Shown here: positions 36,127 through 45,115 of the stretch, piece after piece
Layout of the letters: every line of letters begins with the position of its first letter
Position numbering within the stretch: the first letter of the stretch is position 1
Source of the DNA: Desulfofundulus thermosubterraneus DSM 16057
GTDB taxonomy: Bacteria > Bacillota > Desulfotomaculia > Desulfotomaculales > Desulfovirgulaceae
DNA length: 64,000 nucleotides
Direction: 5' to 3'
Assembly (NCBI RefSeq): GCF_900142025.1
Contig: NZ_FQZM01000005.1
Span: forward strand, 60,755 to 124,754
Notes under the pieces: model-generated
Databases searched by the model: none
Told to the model about the DNA's origin: nothing
What the model saw: the letters and a program-made list of their open reading frames with translations, nothing else
Made by a program: the position numbers and the translations under genes

Positions 36127-37485
36127 CTAACGGGACAGGGTTTGCTCCAGGGAGGCCTCCAGTGACCCTTCCCACAGGTATTTGCGGGTTTCCGAAACCA
36201 GTACGCCGCTCAACCCTATGAGGGCAATCAGGTTGGGTATGGCCATCAACCCGTTGGCAATATCGGCAAAGGACCACACCAGGGGCAGGCTGACCACGGA
36301 ACCGACAAAGCAGGCAATAACCCACAGCACCCGGTAGGGCAAAACGGCCCGGTAGCCCAGCAGGTACTCGACGGCCTTTTCGCCGTAATAGGACCAGCCC
36401 AGGATGGTGGAGTAGACGAAAGTCAACAGGCCGACGGTGAGAGTGATGGGGCCGATGATGGGCACCATGGCAAAGGCGGTTTTCGACATGGCCGCACCCT
36501 GAAGGCCGCTTTGCCACGCGCCGGTGGTCACCAGTACCAGGCCGGTCATGGCGCAAACAATCACCGTATCCCAAAAGGTACCGGTCATGGACACCAGGGC
36601 CTGCCGCACCGGGTTGGTGGTTTGCGCCGCGGCGGCCACAATGGGAGCACTCCCCAAACCGGATTCGTTGGAGAAGAGGCCCCGGGCCACCCCGTAGCGA
36701 ATGGTCATCATCACGGTAGCCCCCGCAAAACCACCGGCAGCGGCATGGCCGGTGAAGGCGCTTTTCAAAATAAGGGCAATGGCCCCGGGAATGGCCTGGG
36801 CATTCATAATTAAAATGATCAGGCAGCCCAGCACGTAGAAAAAGGCCATGAAGGGCACCAGCTTCTCGCAGGCGCGGGCAATGCTCTTGATACCGCCCAG
36901 GATGACCAGGGCCGTAAGAACGGTAAGTGCCAGGCCGGTGATCCACGTCGGTATTTTAAAGGTCTCGTATACCATGGAGGCCACCGAGTTGGCCTGCACG
37001 GTTACGCCAATCCCAAAGGCGGCAATGGAAGTAAAGAGGGCAAAAAGAATGCCCAGCCAGCGAGCCTTCAAGCCGCGTTCCAAAACGTACATGGGTCCCC
37101 CGGCCATGGTTCCGGCTGGAGTTACGACCCGGTACTTCACCGCCAGCAGGGCCTCGGCATATTTGGTGGCTATGCCGAATACCCCGGTGATCCAAACCCA
37201 GAACACAGCCCCAGGACCGCCGGACGCTACCGCCGTGGCCACCCCCACAATATTGCCGGTGCCTATGGTAGCCGCCAGGGCAGTGGCCAGGGCTCCGAAA
37301 TGGCTTATGTCCCCCTGGCCTTCGGCTGTACGGGTAATTGAAAGCCTGATTCCCCGGCCGATGTACCTTTGAATCCCCCGTAATCTCAGGGTGAGAAAAA
37401 TATGAGTACCAACGAGCAAAATTAACATGGGGGGACCCCAAACGATATTACTTAAATTCCCCAGTAATTGTTCCAGTGTTTCCAT
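36127..37485 (-). CDS. Sodium:alanine (glycine) symporter, AGCS family
   Basis: A polytopic secondary transporter of about 452 residues with ten or eleven hydrophobic helices. AGCS signatures are GTGNIVGVATAVASGGPGAVFW, GVARGLFSNESGLGSAPIV and GWSYYGEKAVEYLLG. It imports alanine or glycine with Na+. The start at the second ATG (METLEQLL) is preferred since AGGAGAGG lies nine bases before it. It is divergent from the sensor kinase gene, and the shared control region and neighbouring ald/alr suggest regulation by that two-component system. Confidence 0.92.
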   Translation of the reverse strand: METLEQLLGNLSNIVWGPPMLILLVGTHIFLTLRLRGIQRYIGRGIRLSITRTAEGQGDISHFGALATALAATIGTGNIVGVATAVASGGPGAVFWVWITGVFGIATKYAEALLAVKYRVVTPAGTMAGGPMYVLERGLKARWLGILFALFTSIAAFGIGVTVQANSVASMVYETFKIPTWITGLALTVLTALVILGGIKSIARACEKLVPFMAFFYVLGCLIILIMNAQAIPGAIALILKSAFTGHAAAGGFAGATVMMTIRYGVARGLFSNESGLGSAPIVAAAAQTTNPVRQALVSMTGTFWDTVIVCAMTGLVLVTTGAWQSGLQGAAMSKTAFAMVPIIGPITLTVGLLTFVYSTILGWSYYGEKAVEYLLGYRAVLPYRVLWVIACFVGSVVSLPLVWSFADIANGLMAIPNLIALIGLSGVLVSETRKYLWEGSLEASLEQTLSR

Positions 37486-37957
37486 GGTTCTCATCCTCTC
37501 CTTGAACTGAAAATGGGCTGCTTACGCAAAAATAGCCTTGGTGGATCAAAGAAAATCATGTCCGCACTCAGGATAATCATGACAATGATTTAATCAGCGC
37601 AAATCAGAACTCAAAATAACCACAGGCCTTTACGTTGATCAGGTTGACCAGGATCAAAATTATTTTTAACATATCAACTCCCGTTTTCATCCCTCCGTTT
37701 CGTTATATTGTTGAAATTTCCCTGTTTGGAATTTCCTGATTGATAAGATTAAATTAAATTTTCGACAAATTGTCCCTTCCCCCTTGAAAGTTATAATACC
37801 ACCCTTGGTGTATTTTTGACAAAGACTTTCAATACACCAGTGGAAATATCAATATCTTGTCCATGGGTGTTGTATTTTTGTTTTATCCATAACTTGAGAA
37901 ACCTTCACGGTGCGATAGGACAAGAATTTTGATATAATAGTATACGGGGGGTTTTTC
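37486..37957. promoter_or_regulatory. Shared regulatory region: Spo0A box, promoter and operator-like repeats
   Basis: A 472-base divergent intergenic region. TTCGACAA (37761-37768) is the exact inverse of the Spo0A box TTGTCGAA. A candidate plus-strand promoter follows: TTGTCC, 16 bases, TATAAT ending at about 37798. Immediately after it TGGTGTATT (37806-37814) and AATACACCA (37831-37839) form a perfect inverted repeat, and a related half (GTGTTGTATTTTTG) recurs near 37867. Another TATAAT lies about 30 bases before the kinase start. TTGATC/GATCAA (37635-37640, 37652-37657) may serve the symporter side. Binding proteins are inferred. Confidence 0.5.
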
Positions 37958-39190
37958 GTGAAGCTCAGCCCTGAAAACCTGTCTCAATTAATTGAAAAGG
38001 ATAAGTTTCTTAAAATAATCGAAAGTTTTACCAGAGCAACCGACATCACGATCGATATTAACGATGTATACGGCAACCCGGTGGTGGAACATGATTTCTT
38101 TTACGGTTTTTGCGCCACCATCCGTTCTACAGCCGAGGGGCTTAAACGGTGCATCCGTTCCAACGCCGAAGTAGGCTTTCGCACCGCAGCTACGGGAGAG
38201 GTATGTTTCGGCACCTGTCACGCCGGAGGAACTTTGATGGCCGTACCCCTGGTGGTTGAAGGACAATTCTGGGGCTCCATCACCTGCGGCCAGATGCACC
38301 TGTCCCCGCCGGATAAAAAAGCCGTGGAAAATATGCTTAAGGCAACGGCAGACCTGGGACTGGATGAACAGGAACTGGTTCGGGGATTCCAGGAAATCCA
38401 GGTTATTACCCCGCAGAAGTGCCAGGCTGCTTCCCAGCTAATTCAGTATGTGACAAACTATATTGCCGAGCTCATTTACCGGGCCAAAATCCAGGAAAAA
38501 GAAGCCCGTGAGCAGCTGCGCACCATGGATGAGGCCAGGGTCCGGGCGGAACTGGAAAAGTCTTTACGCCTGGCCGAGCTAAAAAATTTGCAGGCGCAAA
38601 TCAAGCCCCATTTTCTATTCAATACCTTAAACACCATCACCAGCCTGGTTAGCTTAAACGAGAACCAGAAAGCGTTGAAAACACTTTACGCCCTGTCCAA
38701 CTTGCTCCGCTGCTACATCCACCACCCGGAAGAACTGGTATCCTTGCGGGAGGAATTAAAATATGTCCAGAGCTATTTAACCATTCAACAAACCCGTTTT
38801 GGTAACCGGCTTAATGTAACCATCAATGTGCCGGCCGCCCTGCAGGAATTACCGGTACCCTTTTTAAGCCTGCAGCCCCTGGTAGAAAATGCCTGCATCC
38901 ACGGGCTGGAACCTAAAGAAGGGTCGGGACACCTGATCATCACCGGGGAAATCAAGGATGGGATCTGCGAAATCAGTGTTACCGACGACGGCGTGGGAAT
39001 TCCCCGGGAAGTACTGGATGCGATCAATGGCAATAGCCAGGCCGGAGCAGGTAAGCCGCGGGGAATTGGTCTTAAAAATGTCGACGAAAGGCTGAAGCTT
39101 TATTATGGTCCCCAATACGGCGTTTCCCTGGATAGCCACCCGGGTTGGACAAGGGTATGTCTGAAGCTGCCTGCAGGTCACATCTTATAA
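37958..39190 (+). CDS. PocR-domain sensor histidine kinase (LytS/YesM-type)
   Basis: A 410-residue soluble kinase. Residues 1-170 form a PocR ligand-binding domain with DVYGNPVVE, C52, C65 and the CFGTCHAG motif (C83, C87), a fold that senses small molecules in the cytoplasm. A helix follows (about 175-208). The His_kinase domain has QIKPHFLFNTLN (phospho-acceptor H218), and the HATPase domain has LQPLVENACIHG and DDGVGIP, GIGLKNVDERL. No membrane segment is present. The start is GTG with GGGGGG upstream. The response regulator gene starts about 70 bases downstream. Confidence 0.9.
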   Translation: MKLSPENLSQLIEKDKFLKIIESFTRATDITIDINDVYGNPVVEHDFFYGFCATIRSTAEGLKRCIRSNAEVGFRTAATGEVCFGTCHAGGTLMAVPLVVEGQFWGSITCGQMHLSPPDKKAVENMLKATADLGLDEQELVRGFQEIQVITPQKCQAASQLIQYVTNYIAELIYRAKIQEKEAREQLRTMDEARVRAELEKSLRLAELKNLQAQIKPHFLFNTLNTITSLVSLNENQKALKTLYALSNLLRCYIHHPEELVSLREELKYVQSYLTIQQTRFGNRLNVTINVPAALQELPVPFLSLQPLVENACIHGLEPKEGSGHLIITGEIKDGICEISVTDDGVGIPREVLDAINGNSQAGAGKPRGIGLKNVDERLKLYYGPQYGVSLDSHPGWTRVCLKLPAGHIL

Positions 39191-39259
39191 GACAATCCGG
39201 GCCAAAAAAAGGCTTAACTGGAGCACATTATTTTCTTCACCGTAGGAGAAGTGATACAT

Positions 39260-40345
39260 GTGTATAAAATCCTGTTAACCGAAGATGAAGAACTGGAACG
39301 CAGATTTTTACGCCACCTGGTGGAAAATACCGGCCTCCCCCTGGTCGTGGTCGGTGAGGCCAAAAACGGCAGGGAAGCGGTGGAACTGGCTGAACTCCTC
39401 CAGCCCGAGATCATCCTCATGGACATCAAAATGCCTGGAATGGATGGCCTTGCGGCCACCAGGACGATCAAAGGGAAAAACCCCGCCGTGGAGGTGATCA
39501 TTATCACCGCCTACGGGGAGTTTTCCTACTCGCAGCAGGCCATTAAATATCAAGTGGCCGATTACCTTTTAAAGCCGGTACAACCGGATGAGCTGACCGC
39601 GTGCCTGGAACGGGTCATGTCCCAACTGGCCAAAAGAGCATCGGGAATCGAGGGGCTCCTTGATACCGCCCCTCCCCTTTATCCCCAGACTGCCGACCTG
39701 GTGAACGCCATCAAATACATCGACCGGGAAGCCGCTATGCGGGCCGGGAATGAACTGGTGGATGCTTTTCTAAACGAAGTGGAGCATCCTTCCCCCCGGC
39801 AAATGGCCGCCTTTGCTTTTGAATTTTTGGTTATGGCCGGTCAGGCCCTTTTGACCTCGGGAGAAAGTAAAGTAAGCATTTCTTCCCGGCAAAATGAACT
39901 GGCACGCCAGATTCCTGTCCTCCAATCCCCCAGCGACCTGCGCCGCTGGGTGGAAAAAGTTGTTGTCACCCACATACGGTGGGTGCAGGAACAAATTCAC
40001 GGCACGGACCAGGTTATCATTCGCCGGGTGAAAGAACTGATCAGCAAAAATTACACCAAACCGATTACCCTCACCCAGGTGGCCCGTCAGGTTCATTTAA
40101 GCCCGGCATATTTAAGCCGCCTGTTCAAACAGCGCACGGGCCAGAGCTTTATTGATTACCTTACCCAGGTCCGGCTTAACGAAGCCAAGGCCCTCCTGCT
40201 GGCTGGGGAAAAAACCATCGACCAGATTGCCAGCGCAGTGGGATTTAACAATAATAGCTATTTTACCGCGGTATTTAAAAAACGGGAAGGGGTTACCCCC
40301 TCGGAGTTCCGCCAGCGCCGGAGAGGTGACGGCTCCCGGGTTTGA
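39260..40345 (+). CDS. AraC-type two-component response regulator (YesN-like)
   Basis: About 361 residues. An N-terminal receiver domain carries the acidic pocket (TEDE), phospho-acceptor D55 in LMDIKMPG, T in ITAYG and K in LLKPVQ. A variable middle (about 130-250) follows, and a C-terminal double helix-turn-helix AraC domain has LTQVARQVHLSPAYLSRLFKQ and IDQIASAVGFNNNSYFTAVFKK. The GTG at 39260 is preferred because AGGAG is too close to the earlier GTG. It is the partner of the upstream PocR kinase. Its end overlaps the convergent pyrE end by 53 bases. Confidence 0.9.
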   Translation: MYKILLTEDEELERRFLRHLVENTGLPLVVVGEAKNGREAVELAELLQPEIILMDIKMPGMDGLAATRTIKGKNPAVEVIIITAYGEFSYSQQAIKYQVADYLLKPVQPDELTACLERVMSQLAKRASGIEGLLDTAPPLYPQTADLVNAIKYIDREAAMRAGNELVDAFLNEVEHPSPRQMAAFAFEFLVMAGQALLTSGESKVSISSRQNELARQIPVLQSPSDLRRWVEKVVVTHIRWVQEQIHGTDQVIIRRVKELISKNYTKPITLTQVARQVHLSPAYLSRLFKQRTGQSFIDYLTQVRLNEAKALLLAGEKTIDQIASAVGFNNNSYFTAVFKKREGVTPSEFRQRRRGDGSRV

Positions 40346-40904
40346 CCGCGGGGATACCCTGCCGGCAAAGAGGGCATTCTTCCGGGCTGTAGCTAACCGC
40401 CGGAACGGTTAACAGTGTCCGGAGGGGCACACCCAGATCAACCGTTCCATTGCTGCGGTCGACCAGTGCGGCGGCTCCCACAACCTGTGCCCCGGCCTCC
40501 CGGGCCACCGCAATCACTTCCCGCACTGACCCGCCAGTCGTAATCACATCCTCCACTACCAGCACCCGTTCTCCGGGAGAAAGCACAAAGCCCCGCCGTA
40601 GAGTCATTACCCCGTTTTCCCTTTCGGTGAAAAGACTCCTTGCTCCCAGTGCCCGGGCTATTTCATAGGACACAAGGATACCGCCTAAGGCGGGGCCGAT
40701 TACAGCACCCACATCCTTAAGCCCTGCACCTATCCAACCCCGGGCCAGTTCCCCGCATAACAACTCACAATACCGGGGGTGTTCCAGCACCCGGGCGCAC
40801 TGGAAATAACGGTCGCTGTGGCGGCCGGAGGTAAGCACAAAATGACCTTTAAGCATGGCCCCGGTTTTTTCAAATATGGACAAAATTTCATCATGATTGA
40901 GCAA
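40293..40904 (-). CDS. pyrE: Orotate phosphoribosyltransferase
   Basis: Joins orotate and PRPP to form orotidine 5'-monophosphate. The PRPP motif VLVVEDVITTGGSVREV and the TSGRHSDRYFQCARVLEHP substrate region are present in about 203 residues. The C-terminus has ECPLCRQGIPAVKPGSR, a cysteine-containing tail typical of one PyrE subgroup, and then about ten further residues that overlap the response regulator gene. The TTG at 40904 is eight bases from GAGGTG and preferred over a TTG two codons earlier. It is separated from pyrF by the plus-strand spore-protein gene. Confidence 0.92.
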   Translation of the reverse strand: MLNHDEILSIFEKTGAMLKGHFVLTSGRHSDRYFQCARVLEHPRYCELLCGELARGWIGAGLKDVGAVIGPALGGILVSYEIARALGARSLFTERENGVMTLRRGFVLSPGERVLVVEDVITTGGSVREVIAVAREAGAQVVGAAALVDRSNGTVDLGVPLRTLLTVPAVSYSPEECPLCRQGIPAVKPGSRHLSGAGGTPRG

Positions 40905-41034
40905 AGCCAATTCACCTCAAAATATCGATTTGAAGAATATTATACCAGATCCTTGGTTGCAGGAATGTTCCCCGGGCATAAATCATATAATAAATATGCC
41001 GCATTGTCCTGCTCGCCAAAAAGGAGGCAGGCTA

Positions 41035-41214
41035 ATGGGTAGACGGCGTGGAGGATTGATGTCCGACAGGCTGAAATACGATTTAGCCGAAGAGCTGGGA
41101 GTAGCCGACCTGGTGCGCAGGGAAGGCTGGGGAAGCGTTTCCTCGCGGAACTGCGGTAACCTGGTCCGACTGGCCATCGAACGGGCTGAGCGGGCGATGA
41201 TGCAAGGACAATAG
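41035..41214 (+). CDS. Small acid-soluble spore protein, alpha/beta type
   Basis: A 59-residue protein, MGRRRGGLMSDRLKYDLAEE at the start and WGSVSSRNCGNLVRLAIE in the second half. It matches the SspF-like branch of alpha/beta spore proteins that coat DNA in dormant spores. Its presence shows an endospore-forming host. AAAGGAGG lies seven bases before the ATG. The upstream 40 bases contain GGAATG and CATATAA at about 16 bases spacing, loosely like a sigma-G promoter, but this is weak. It is a single gene on the plus strand within the pyrimidine region, with its own terminator. Confidence 0.92.
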   Translation: MGRRRGGLMSDRLKYDLAEELGVADLVRREGWGSVSSRNCGNLVRLAIERAERAMMQGQ

Positions 41215-41219
41215 CGGCA

Positions 41220-41256
41220 GGGGAACGCTTTTAAAATAAAAAGCGCTCCCCTTTTT
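41220..41256 (+). terminator. Rho-independent terminator after the spore-protein gene
   Basis: GGGGAACGCTTTT (41220-41232) pairs with AAAAGCGCTCCCC (41239-41251) with one mismatch and is followed by TTTTT. The A-rich side also allows some function on the minus strand downstream of pyrF. Confidence 0.85.
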
Positions 41257-41998
41257 ACATTGAACTCGCCACCACCACCACCATCTCAGACAGAATAGCC
41301 CTGGCGGCTTTTACCGGCTCCGGAGCGCCAATAATGGGGCGGCCCACCACCAGACGGCTGGCTCCGGCTGCCAGAGCACCAGCAGGGGTTACAATTCGTT
41401 TCTGGTCGCCGCCGGCGGCTCCGGCGGGGCGAATACCGGGGGTAATGATTAAAAAGTCCGGCCCGCAGGACTGCCGGATAGCCGCTGCTTCCTGGGCCGA
41501 AGCCACCACGCCATCCAGACCGCACTCTTTGGCCAGCAGTGCCCAGGCTACCACCCTGTCCAAAACTGGCCCGGAAAGACCCAGTTCCCGGTTAAAAGCA
41601 AGCTGATCGATGCTGGTAAGAACCGTAACGGCAACGACCAGCGGGCGGGGAATACCCAGGGCTGTCGATTCCTCCCCGCAGGACTCTAGCGCCGCCCGCA
41701 TCATGGCGCGCCCACCGGCGGCATGGACGTTGAACATGGTCACCCCCAGCCTGGTGAGAACCCGGACTGCCTGGGCCACGGTATTGGGGATATCGTGAAG
41801 TTTTAAGTCTAAAAACACTTTCACTCCCTGCCGGCAAATATCTTTAATTACAGCCGGCCCCTGGCTGTAAAACAGCTGCATGCCGACCTTGAACATGCCC
41901 GCCCATGGCTTGAGCTGTTCCACAAGATCAAGGGCCTGTTCCGTAGACTCCACATCCAGAGCAACAATTAACTTTTCCCTGGCCTCATCGATGTTCAC
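41255..41998 (-). CDS. pyrF: Orotidine 5'-phosphate decarboxylase
   Basis: Last step of UMP synthesis. The 247 residues have LIVALDVES, the catalytic LDLKLHDIPNTV with the Lys-Asp array, and the C-terminal phosphate loop TPGIRPAG and VVGRPIIGA. The start is GTG at 41996-41998, six bases after AAGGAGG; the upstream 14 codons of the longest frame are discarded. About 185 bases separate it from pyrD and contain a palindromic element. Confidence 0.94.
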   Translation of the reverse strand: MNIDEAREKLIVALDVESTEQALDLVEQLKPWAGMFKVGMQLFYSQGPAVIKDICRQGVKVFLDLKLHDIPNTVAQAVRVLTRLGVTMFNVHAAGGRAMMRAALESCGEESTALGIPRPLVVAVTVLTSIDQLAFNRELGLSGPVLDRVVAWALLAKECGLDGVVASAQEAAAIRQSCGPDFLIITPGIRPAGAAGGDQKRIVTPAGALAAGASRLVVGRPIIGAPEPVKAARAILSEMVVVVASSM

Positions 41999-42013
41999 AA
42001 AAATCCTCCTTAA

Positions 42014-42088
42014 CAGGGACGGCGCGCTGATCCCCGCCAACCCCGGTATGCTTGGCAGGTCGCTCGCCGGGAACCGGACCGTCCCCTG
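42014..42088 (-). repeat. Palindromic element in the pyrD-pyrF gap
   Basis: CAGGGACGG (42014-42022) and CCGTCCCCTG (42079-42088) are inverted repeats allowing one bulged base, with a G+C-rich interior containing CCCGCCAA/TTGGCAGG. The element ends only 15 bases before the pyrF start. It may be a small mobile palindromic repeat or an RNA processing/attenuation structure; no PyrR-binding core is visible in it. Confidence 0.45.
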
Positions 42089-42183
42089 TGACTTCTTTTG
42101 AGCGGCAATGCTATCATTGCCTGCCAGCGCTTTTAAATCTGATTTGGATTGTACAACCTGCGATTATAACCCCTTACTAGAGG

Positions 42184-43101
42184 CTACATGTGGGCCGCCC
42201 CGATTAATTCTTGAATGTCCGGTACCCCCTCTTCCACTAGAAACCTTTCAATCCCATCAATAATGTCCATGGTGGCACGGGGGTTGATGAAGTTGGCCGT
42301 CCCCACGGCTACGGCGGTGGCCCCGGCCATGATGAATTCCAGGGCATCTTCGGCGGTAACGATGCCCCCCATGCCCACAATGGGAACCTTTAAGGCCTGG
42401 TAAACCTGCCACACCGCCCTTACCGCCACCGGCCTGATGGCCGGGCCGGATAGACCGCCCATGACGTTGGCCAGGACCGGGCGGCGACGGCGAATGTCTA
42501 TGGCCATTCCCAGGAGGGTGTTGATCATGGACAGGGCATCGGCCCCCGCCTCCACCACCGCTTCCGCCAGACGGACAATACTAGTCACATTGGGAGAAAG
42601 CTTGACCACCACCGGAAGTCGAGTAGCCCCCTTTACTGCCCGCACCACGGCGGCTGCCGAATCGGGATCGGCACCAAAGGCCAGACCCCCCTTTTTGACA
42701 TTTGGGCAAGAAATATTTACCTCCAGTCCCGCCACGCCGGGCACCTCGTCCAACCTGGCCGCCAGGGCGGCGTAATCTTCCACCGAATCCCCGGCAATGT
42801 TCACGATCACCGGCAAGTCAAACTGCCTTAAATAAGGTAGGGCTACTTCGATGAAGTGGTCCACACCGGGATTTTGCAAACCAATGGCATTAAGGATTCC
42901 AGCCGGTGTCTCCACAATGCGCGGTGGAGGGTTTCCCTGGCGGGGCAAAAGGGTGGTGCCTTTGACCACAATGGCTCCCAGGCGGTTTAAATCAACAAAG
43001 GGGGCGTACTCGGATCCAAAGCCAAAGGTACCCGAGGCAGTGGTCACGGGATTTTTCATCCGTATACCGGCAACGTTTACGGCAAGGCTGGGTTTGGCCA
43101 T
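42184..43101 (-). CDS. pyrD: Dihydroorotate dehydrogenase, catalytic subunit (class 1B)
   Basis: Oxidises dihydroorotate to orotate with FMN. About 305 residues starting [20 protein letters not shown]. It has the active-site cysteine in [11 protein letters not shown] (class 1B uses Cys), [10 protein letters not shown], and the FMN phosphate loops [14 protein letters not shown] and AVGTANF. The ATG at 43101 has GGGAGGGGGG upstream, and 17 bases separate it from the pyrK stop; the longest frame would overlap pyrK. PyrK transfers electrons to NAD. Confidence 0.95.
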   Translation of the reverse strand: MAKPSLAVNVAGIRMKNPVTTASGTFGFGSEYAPFVDLNRLGAIVVKGTTLLPRQGNPPPRIVETPAGILNAIGLQNPGVDHFIEVALPYLRQFDLPVIVNIAGDSVEDYAALAARLDEVPGVAGLEVNISCPNVKKGGLAFGADPDSAAAVVRAVKGATRLPVVVKLSPNVTSIVRLAEAVVEAGADALSMINTLLGMAIDIRRRRPVLANVMGGLSGPAIRPVAVRAVWQVYQALKVPIVGMGGIVTAEDALEFIMAGATAVAVGTANFINPRATMDIIDGIERFLVEEGVPDIQELIGAAHM

Positions 43102-43118
43102 CAAAAACACCCCCCTCC

Positions 43119-43913
43119 CTAATCCCACACCAGCTGTTCCGTCCGAAAAACCGGCCCTTCCACACATACCCGCCGGTACTCGAAGGGCTTTCCGCCGTTA
43201 CCGGCGGTTTTACAGACGCAGGAAAGGCAGGCTCCCACCCCGCAGCACATGCGTTCCTCCAGGGAGAATTCTCCGGGCACGTTATACCGGACTAAAAGCA
43301 AAGCCGTTTGACGCAGCATACCCCGGGGACCGCAGGCGTAAACCATGTCCGCCCCTTCGCCGGCAAGCATTTTTTCCAGCAGGTCCGTAACGGAACCGTG
43401 GTGACCGCAGGAACCATCGTCAGTGGCCACAGCATGGTCGAACGGCACAGTATATCCCTTCTTTCCCACCGGCAACTGGTCGGCACTGCGGGCACCCACC
43501 AGTAAACAGACCTGATTTTTTCTTTGTACCAATTCATGCCCTAAAAAAACAAGGGGAGCCACACCGATGCCGCCTCCTACCAGAATCACCCGCCGCCCCG
43601 GCTCCGGCAGGGTGAAACCACGGCCCAGGGGACCCATTACTCCAAGCCGCTCTCCCCTTCTTCTGGCGGCCAGCAAAGCGGTACCCCTTCCGACCACCTG
43701 GTAAAGAAGGAACAGCTTTCCCTCCTTCCGGTTTACTCCGTGGATGCTTAAAGGACGGCGCAGCAGGGGATCCAGGCTGTCGGCACAACGTATGTACACA
43801 AACTGGCCGGGAACGGCATAAGAAGCGATCGCTGGGGCATAAAGGGTCAACCGGTATTGCCCCGGCCCCACTTGCTCCTGCTGTACGATATTGGCGGGCA
43901 CATCAGCTACCAT
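43119..43913 (-). CDS. pyrK: Dihydroorotate dehydrogenase electron-transfer subunit
   Basis: A 264-residue FAD and 2Fe-2S protein pairing with PyrD to reduce NAD. It has the FAD motif RRPLSIHG, the NAD-binding [12 protein letters not shown], and the cluster ligands in [14 protein letters not shown] plus the later cysteine in [10 protein letters not shown]. The start ATG has GGAGGGAGCC. It heads the pyrK-pyrD-pyrF run and is divergent from the polysaccharide deacetylase gene. No PyrR attenuator was recognised in its leader. Confidence 0.95.
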   Translation of the reverse strand: MVADVPANIVQQEQVGPGQYRLTLYAPAIASYAVPGQFVYIRCADSLDPLLRRPLSIHGVNRKEGKLFLLYQVVGRGTALLAARRRGERLGVMGPLGRGFTLPEPGRRVILVGGGIGVAPLVFLGHELVQRKNQVCLLVGARSADQLPVGKKGYTVPFDHAVATDDGSCGHHGSVTDLLEKMLAGEGADMVYACGPRGMLRQTALLLVRYNVPGEFSLEERMCCGVGACLSCVCKTAGNGGKPFEYRRVCVEGPVFRTEQLVWD

Positions 43914-44086
43914 ACTAGGCTCCCTCCTGTTTTAATGAAAATTTTTTCGAGGGGGATAGCGCAACAGGGAACTTGACGCTTCGCGGCGAATATTTCCTTC
44001 CGGCTTTGCCCCAAAATGACAGGTCTCTTGGGAATTGAACAGTAGTGCAGAAAAAGCAGAAAAAGCAGAAAAGGAGCGACGACATC

Positions 44087-45058
44087 ATGAACCTTTTGGG
44101 GGTGGCCAAGCTGTTACTTCTTTTCGTTTTACCATGGTTTATCTCCTTTTCCCCGCCAGCTCATTCCGCCGCATCCTCTAGTTCGCATCCGGGTTATGAA
44201 AACCGGGTGGCGGTGCTGATGTACCACCACATCAGCGATACCGACCGGGGTCCGGCAGTAATTACTCCCCGGCTATTTCAAGCACATCTGGATACTTTGA
44301 AAAAGGAAGGCTACCATGTTATTTCCACGGAAAGGCTGGCCCGGTTTTTATCCGGAAAGGATACCATACCCCCCAAAGCAGTGGTTATTACCTTTGACGA
44401 CGGGTACGAATCTTTCTATACCTATGCCTACCCGGAACTAAAAAAAAGAAATATGCCGGCCACCTGCTTTGTCATTGTAAAGTCGGTAGGTGACCCAAAA
44501 GAGAAAATACCCAAGCTGACCTGGGAACAAATGCGAGAAATGCAGGCCAATGGCATGAGTTTTTATCCTCACTCCTACGACAGCCACTACCAGGCCAGAT
44601 TCGCCCCGGGCGTGCCCGCCGCCCGGTACACAAGGCCCGCCCTGGCAGGCCCAATCTGGCTGGACAAGCTGAACCGGCGGGAAACACAGGAAGAATATGA
44701 AACCCGGGTGAGAGCAGATCTGCTCAAGGCAAAAGAAGTTATGGAAATGGAGCTTGGCCGGCCTATGGACCATTTTTGCTGGCCCTACGGAGCCGATAGC
44801 CCCACCGCAGCCAGAATTGCCCGCTCCCTTGGCTACAAGTACCTTTACTATATACGCAAAGGTTTAAACGCCCCCAGTACCGCAGACGGTTTCATCCGGC
44901 GGATCAATGCGGGTAGCCCGAATGTTACTCCGGAAATTTTGACCCGCAAAATCGAAAAGTATTCCTTGCTTACCTCCGCCCGTCAATGGTGCCTGGTCCT
45001 TTCCCCCCTTTACCCGGCGCTGCTCAAGCCAACCTTTGTCGCCCTCGACTCAATTTAG
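44087..45058 (+). CDS. Secreted polysaccharide deacetylase (NodB domain)
   Basis: About 323 residues with a signal peptide or N-terminal anchor (LLLLFVLPWFISFSPPAHSA). The NodB deacetylase domain shows VLMYHHIS, the catalytic VVITFDDGYESFY and the metal-binding PHSYDSH. A later FCWPYGADS motif fits the fourth deacetylase motif. Likely substrates are peptidoglycan or another N-acetylated polymer outside the cell. The inner ATG is chosen because AGGAGCGACGACATC precedes it. It sits on the opposite strand between carB and pyrK and so interrupts the pyrimidine genes. Confidence 0.87.
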   Translation: MNLLGVAKLLLLFVLPWFISFSPPAHSAASSSSHPGYENRVAVLMYHHISDTDRGPAVITPRLFQAHLDTLKKEGYHVISTERLARFLSGKDTIPPKAVVITFDDGYESFYTYAYPELKKRNMPATCFVIVKSVGDPKEKIPKLTWEQMREMQANGMSFYPHSYDSHYQARFAPGVPAARYTRPALAGPIWLDKLNRRETQEEYETRVRADLLKAKEVMEMELGRPMDHFCWPYGADSPTAARIARSLGYKYLYYIRKGLNAPSTADGFIRRINAGSPNVTPEILTRKIEKYSLLTSARQWCLVLSPLYPALLKPTFVALDSI

Positions 45059-45093
45059 AACATTAAATCCCTTTAAAAAAGTAGCGGGAAAAA

Positions 45094-45115
45094 CCCCGGG
45101 TCAGTACGCCCGGGG
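45094..45115 (-). terminator. Terminator of the pyrR-carB operon
   Basis: CCCCGGG (45094-45100) and CCCGGGG (45109-45115) form a stem directly at the carB stop; on the minus strand it is followed by TTTTT. On the plus strand TAGTTTTC follows, so it can also end the deacetylase transcript. Confidence 0.85.

Noticed and set aside
36062..36946. Long 294-codon minus-strand frame overlapping the symporter gene
   Set aside because: It is a shifted frame inside the AGCS symporter gene, rich in His, Arg and Gly with no domain; the symporter frame has clear family motifs.
43914..44086. Possible third PyrR attenuator before pyrK
   Set aside because: A CCAAGAGACC stretch is only loosely like the PyrR loop and no terminator with poly-T follows.
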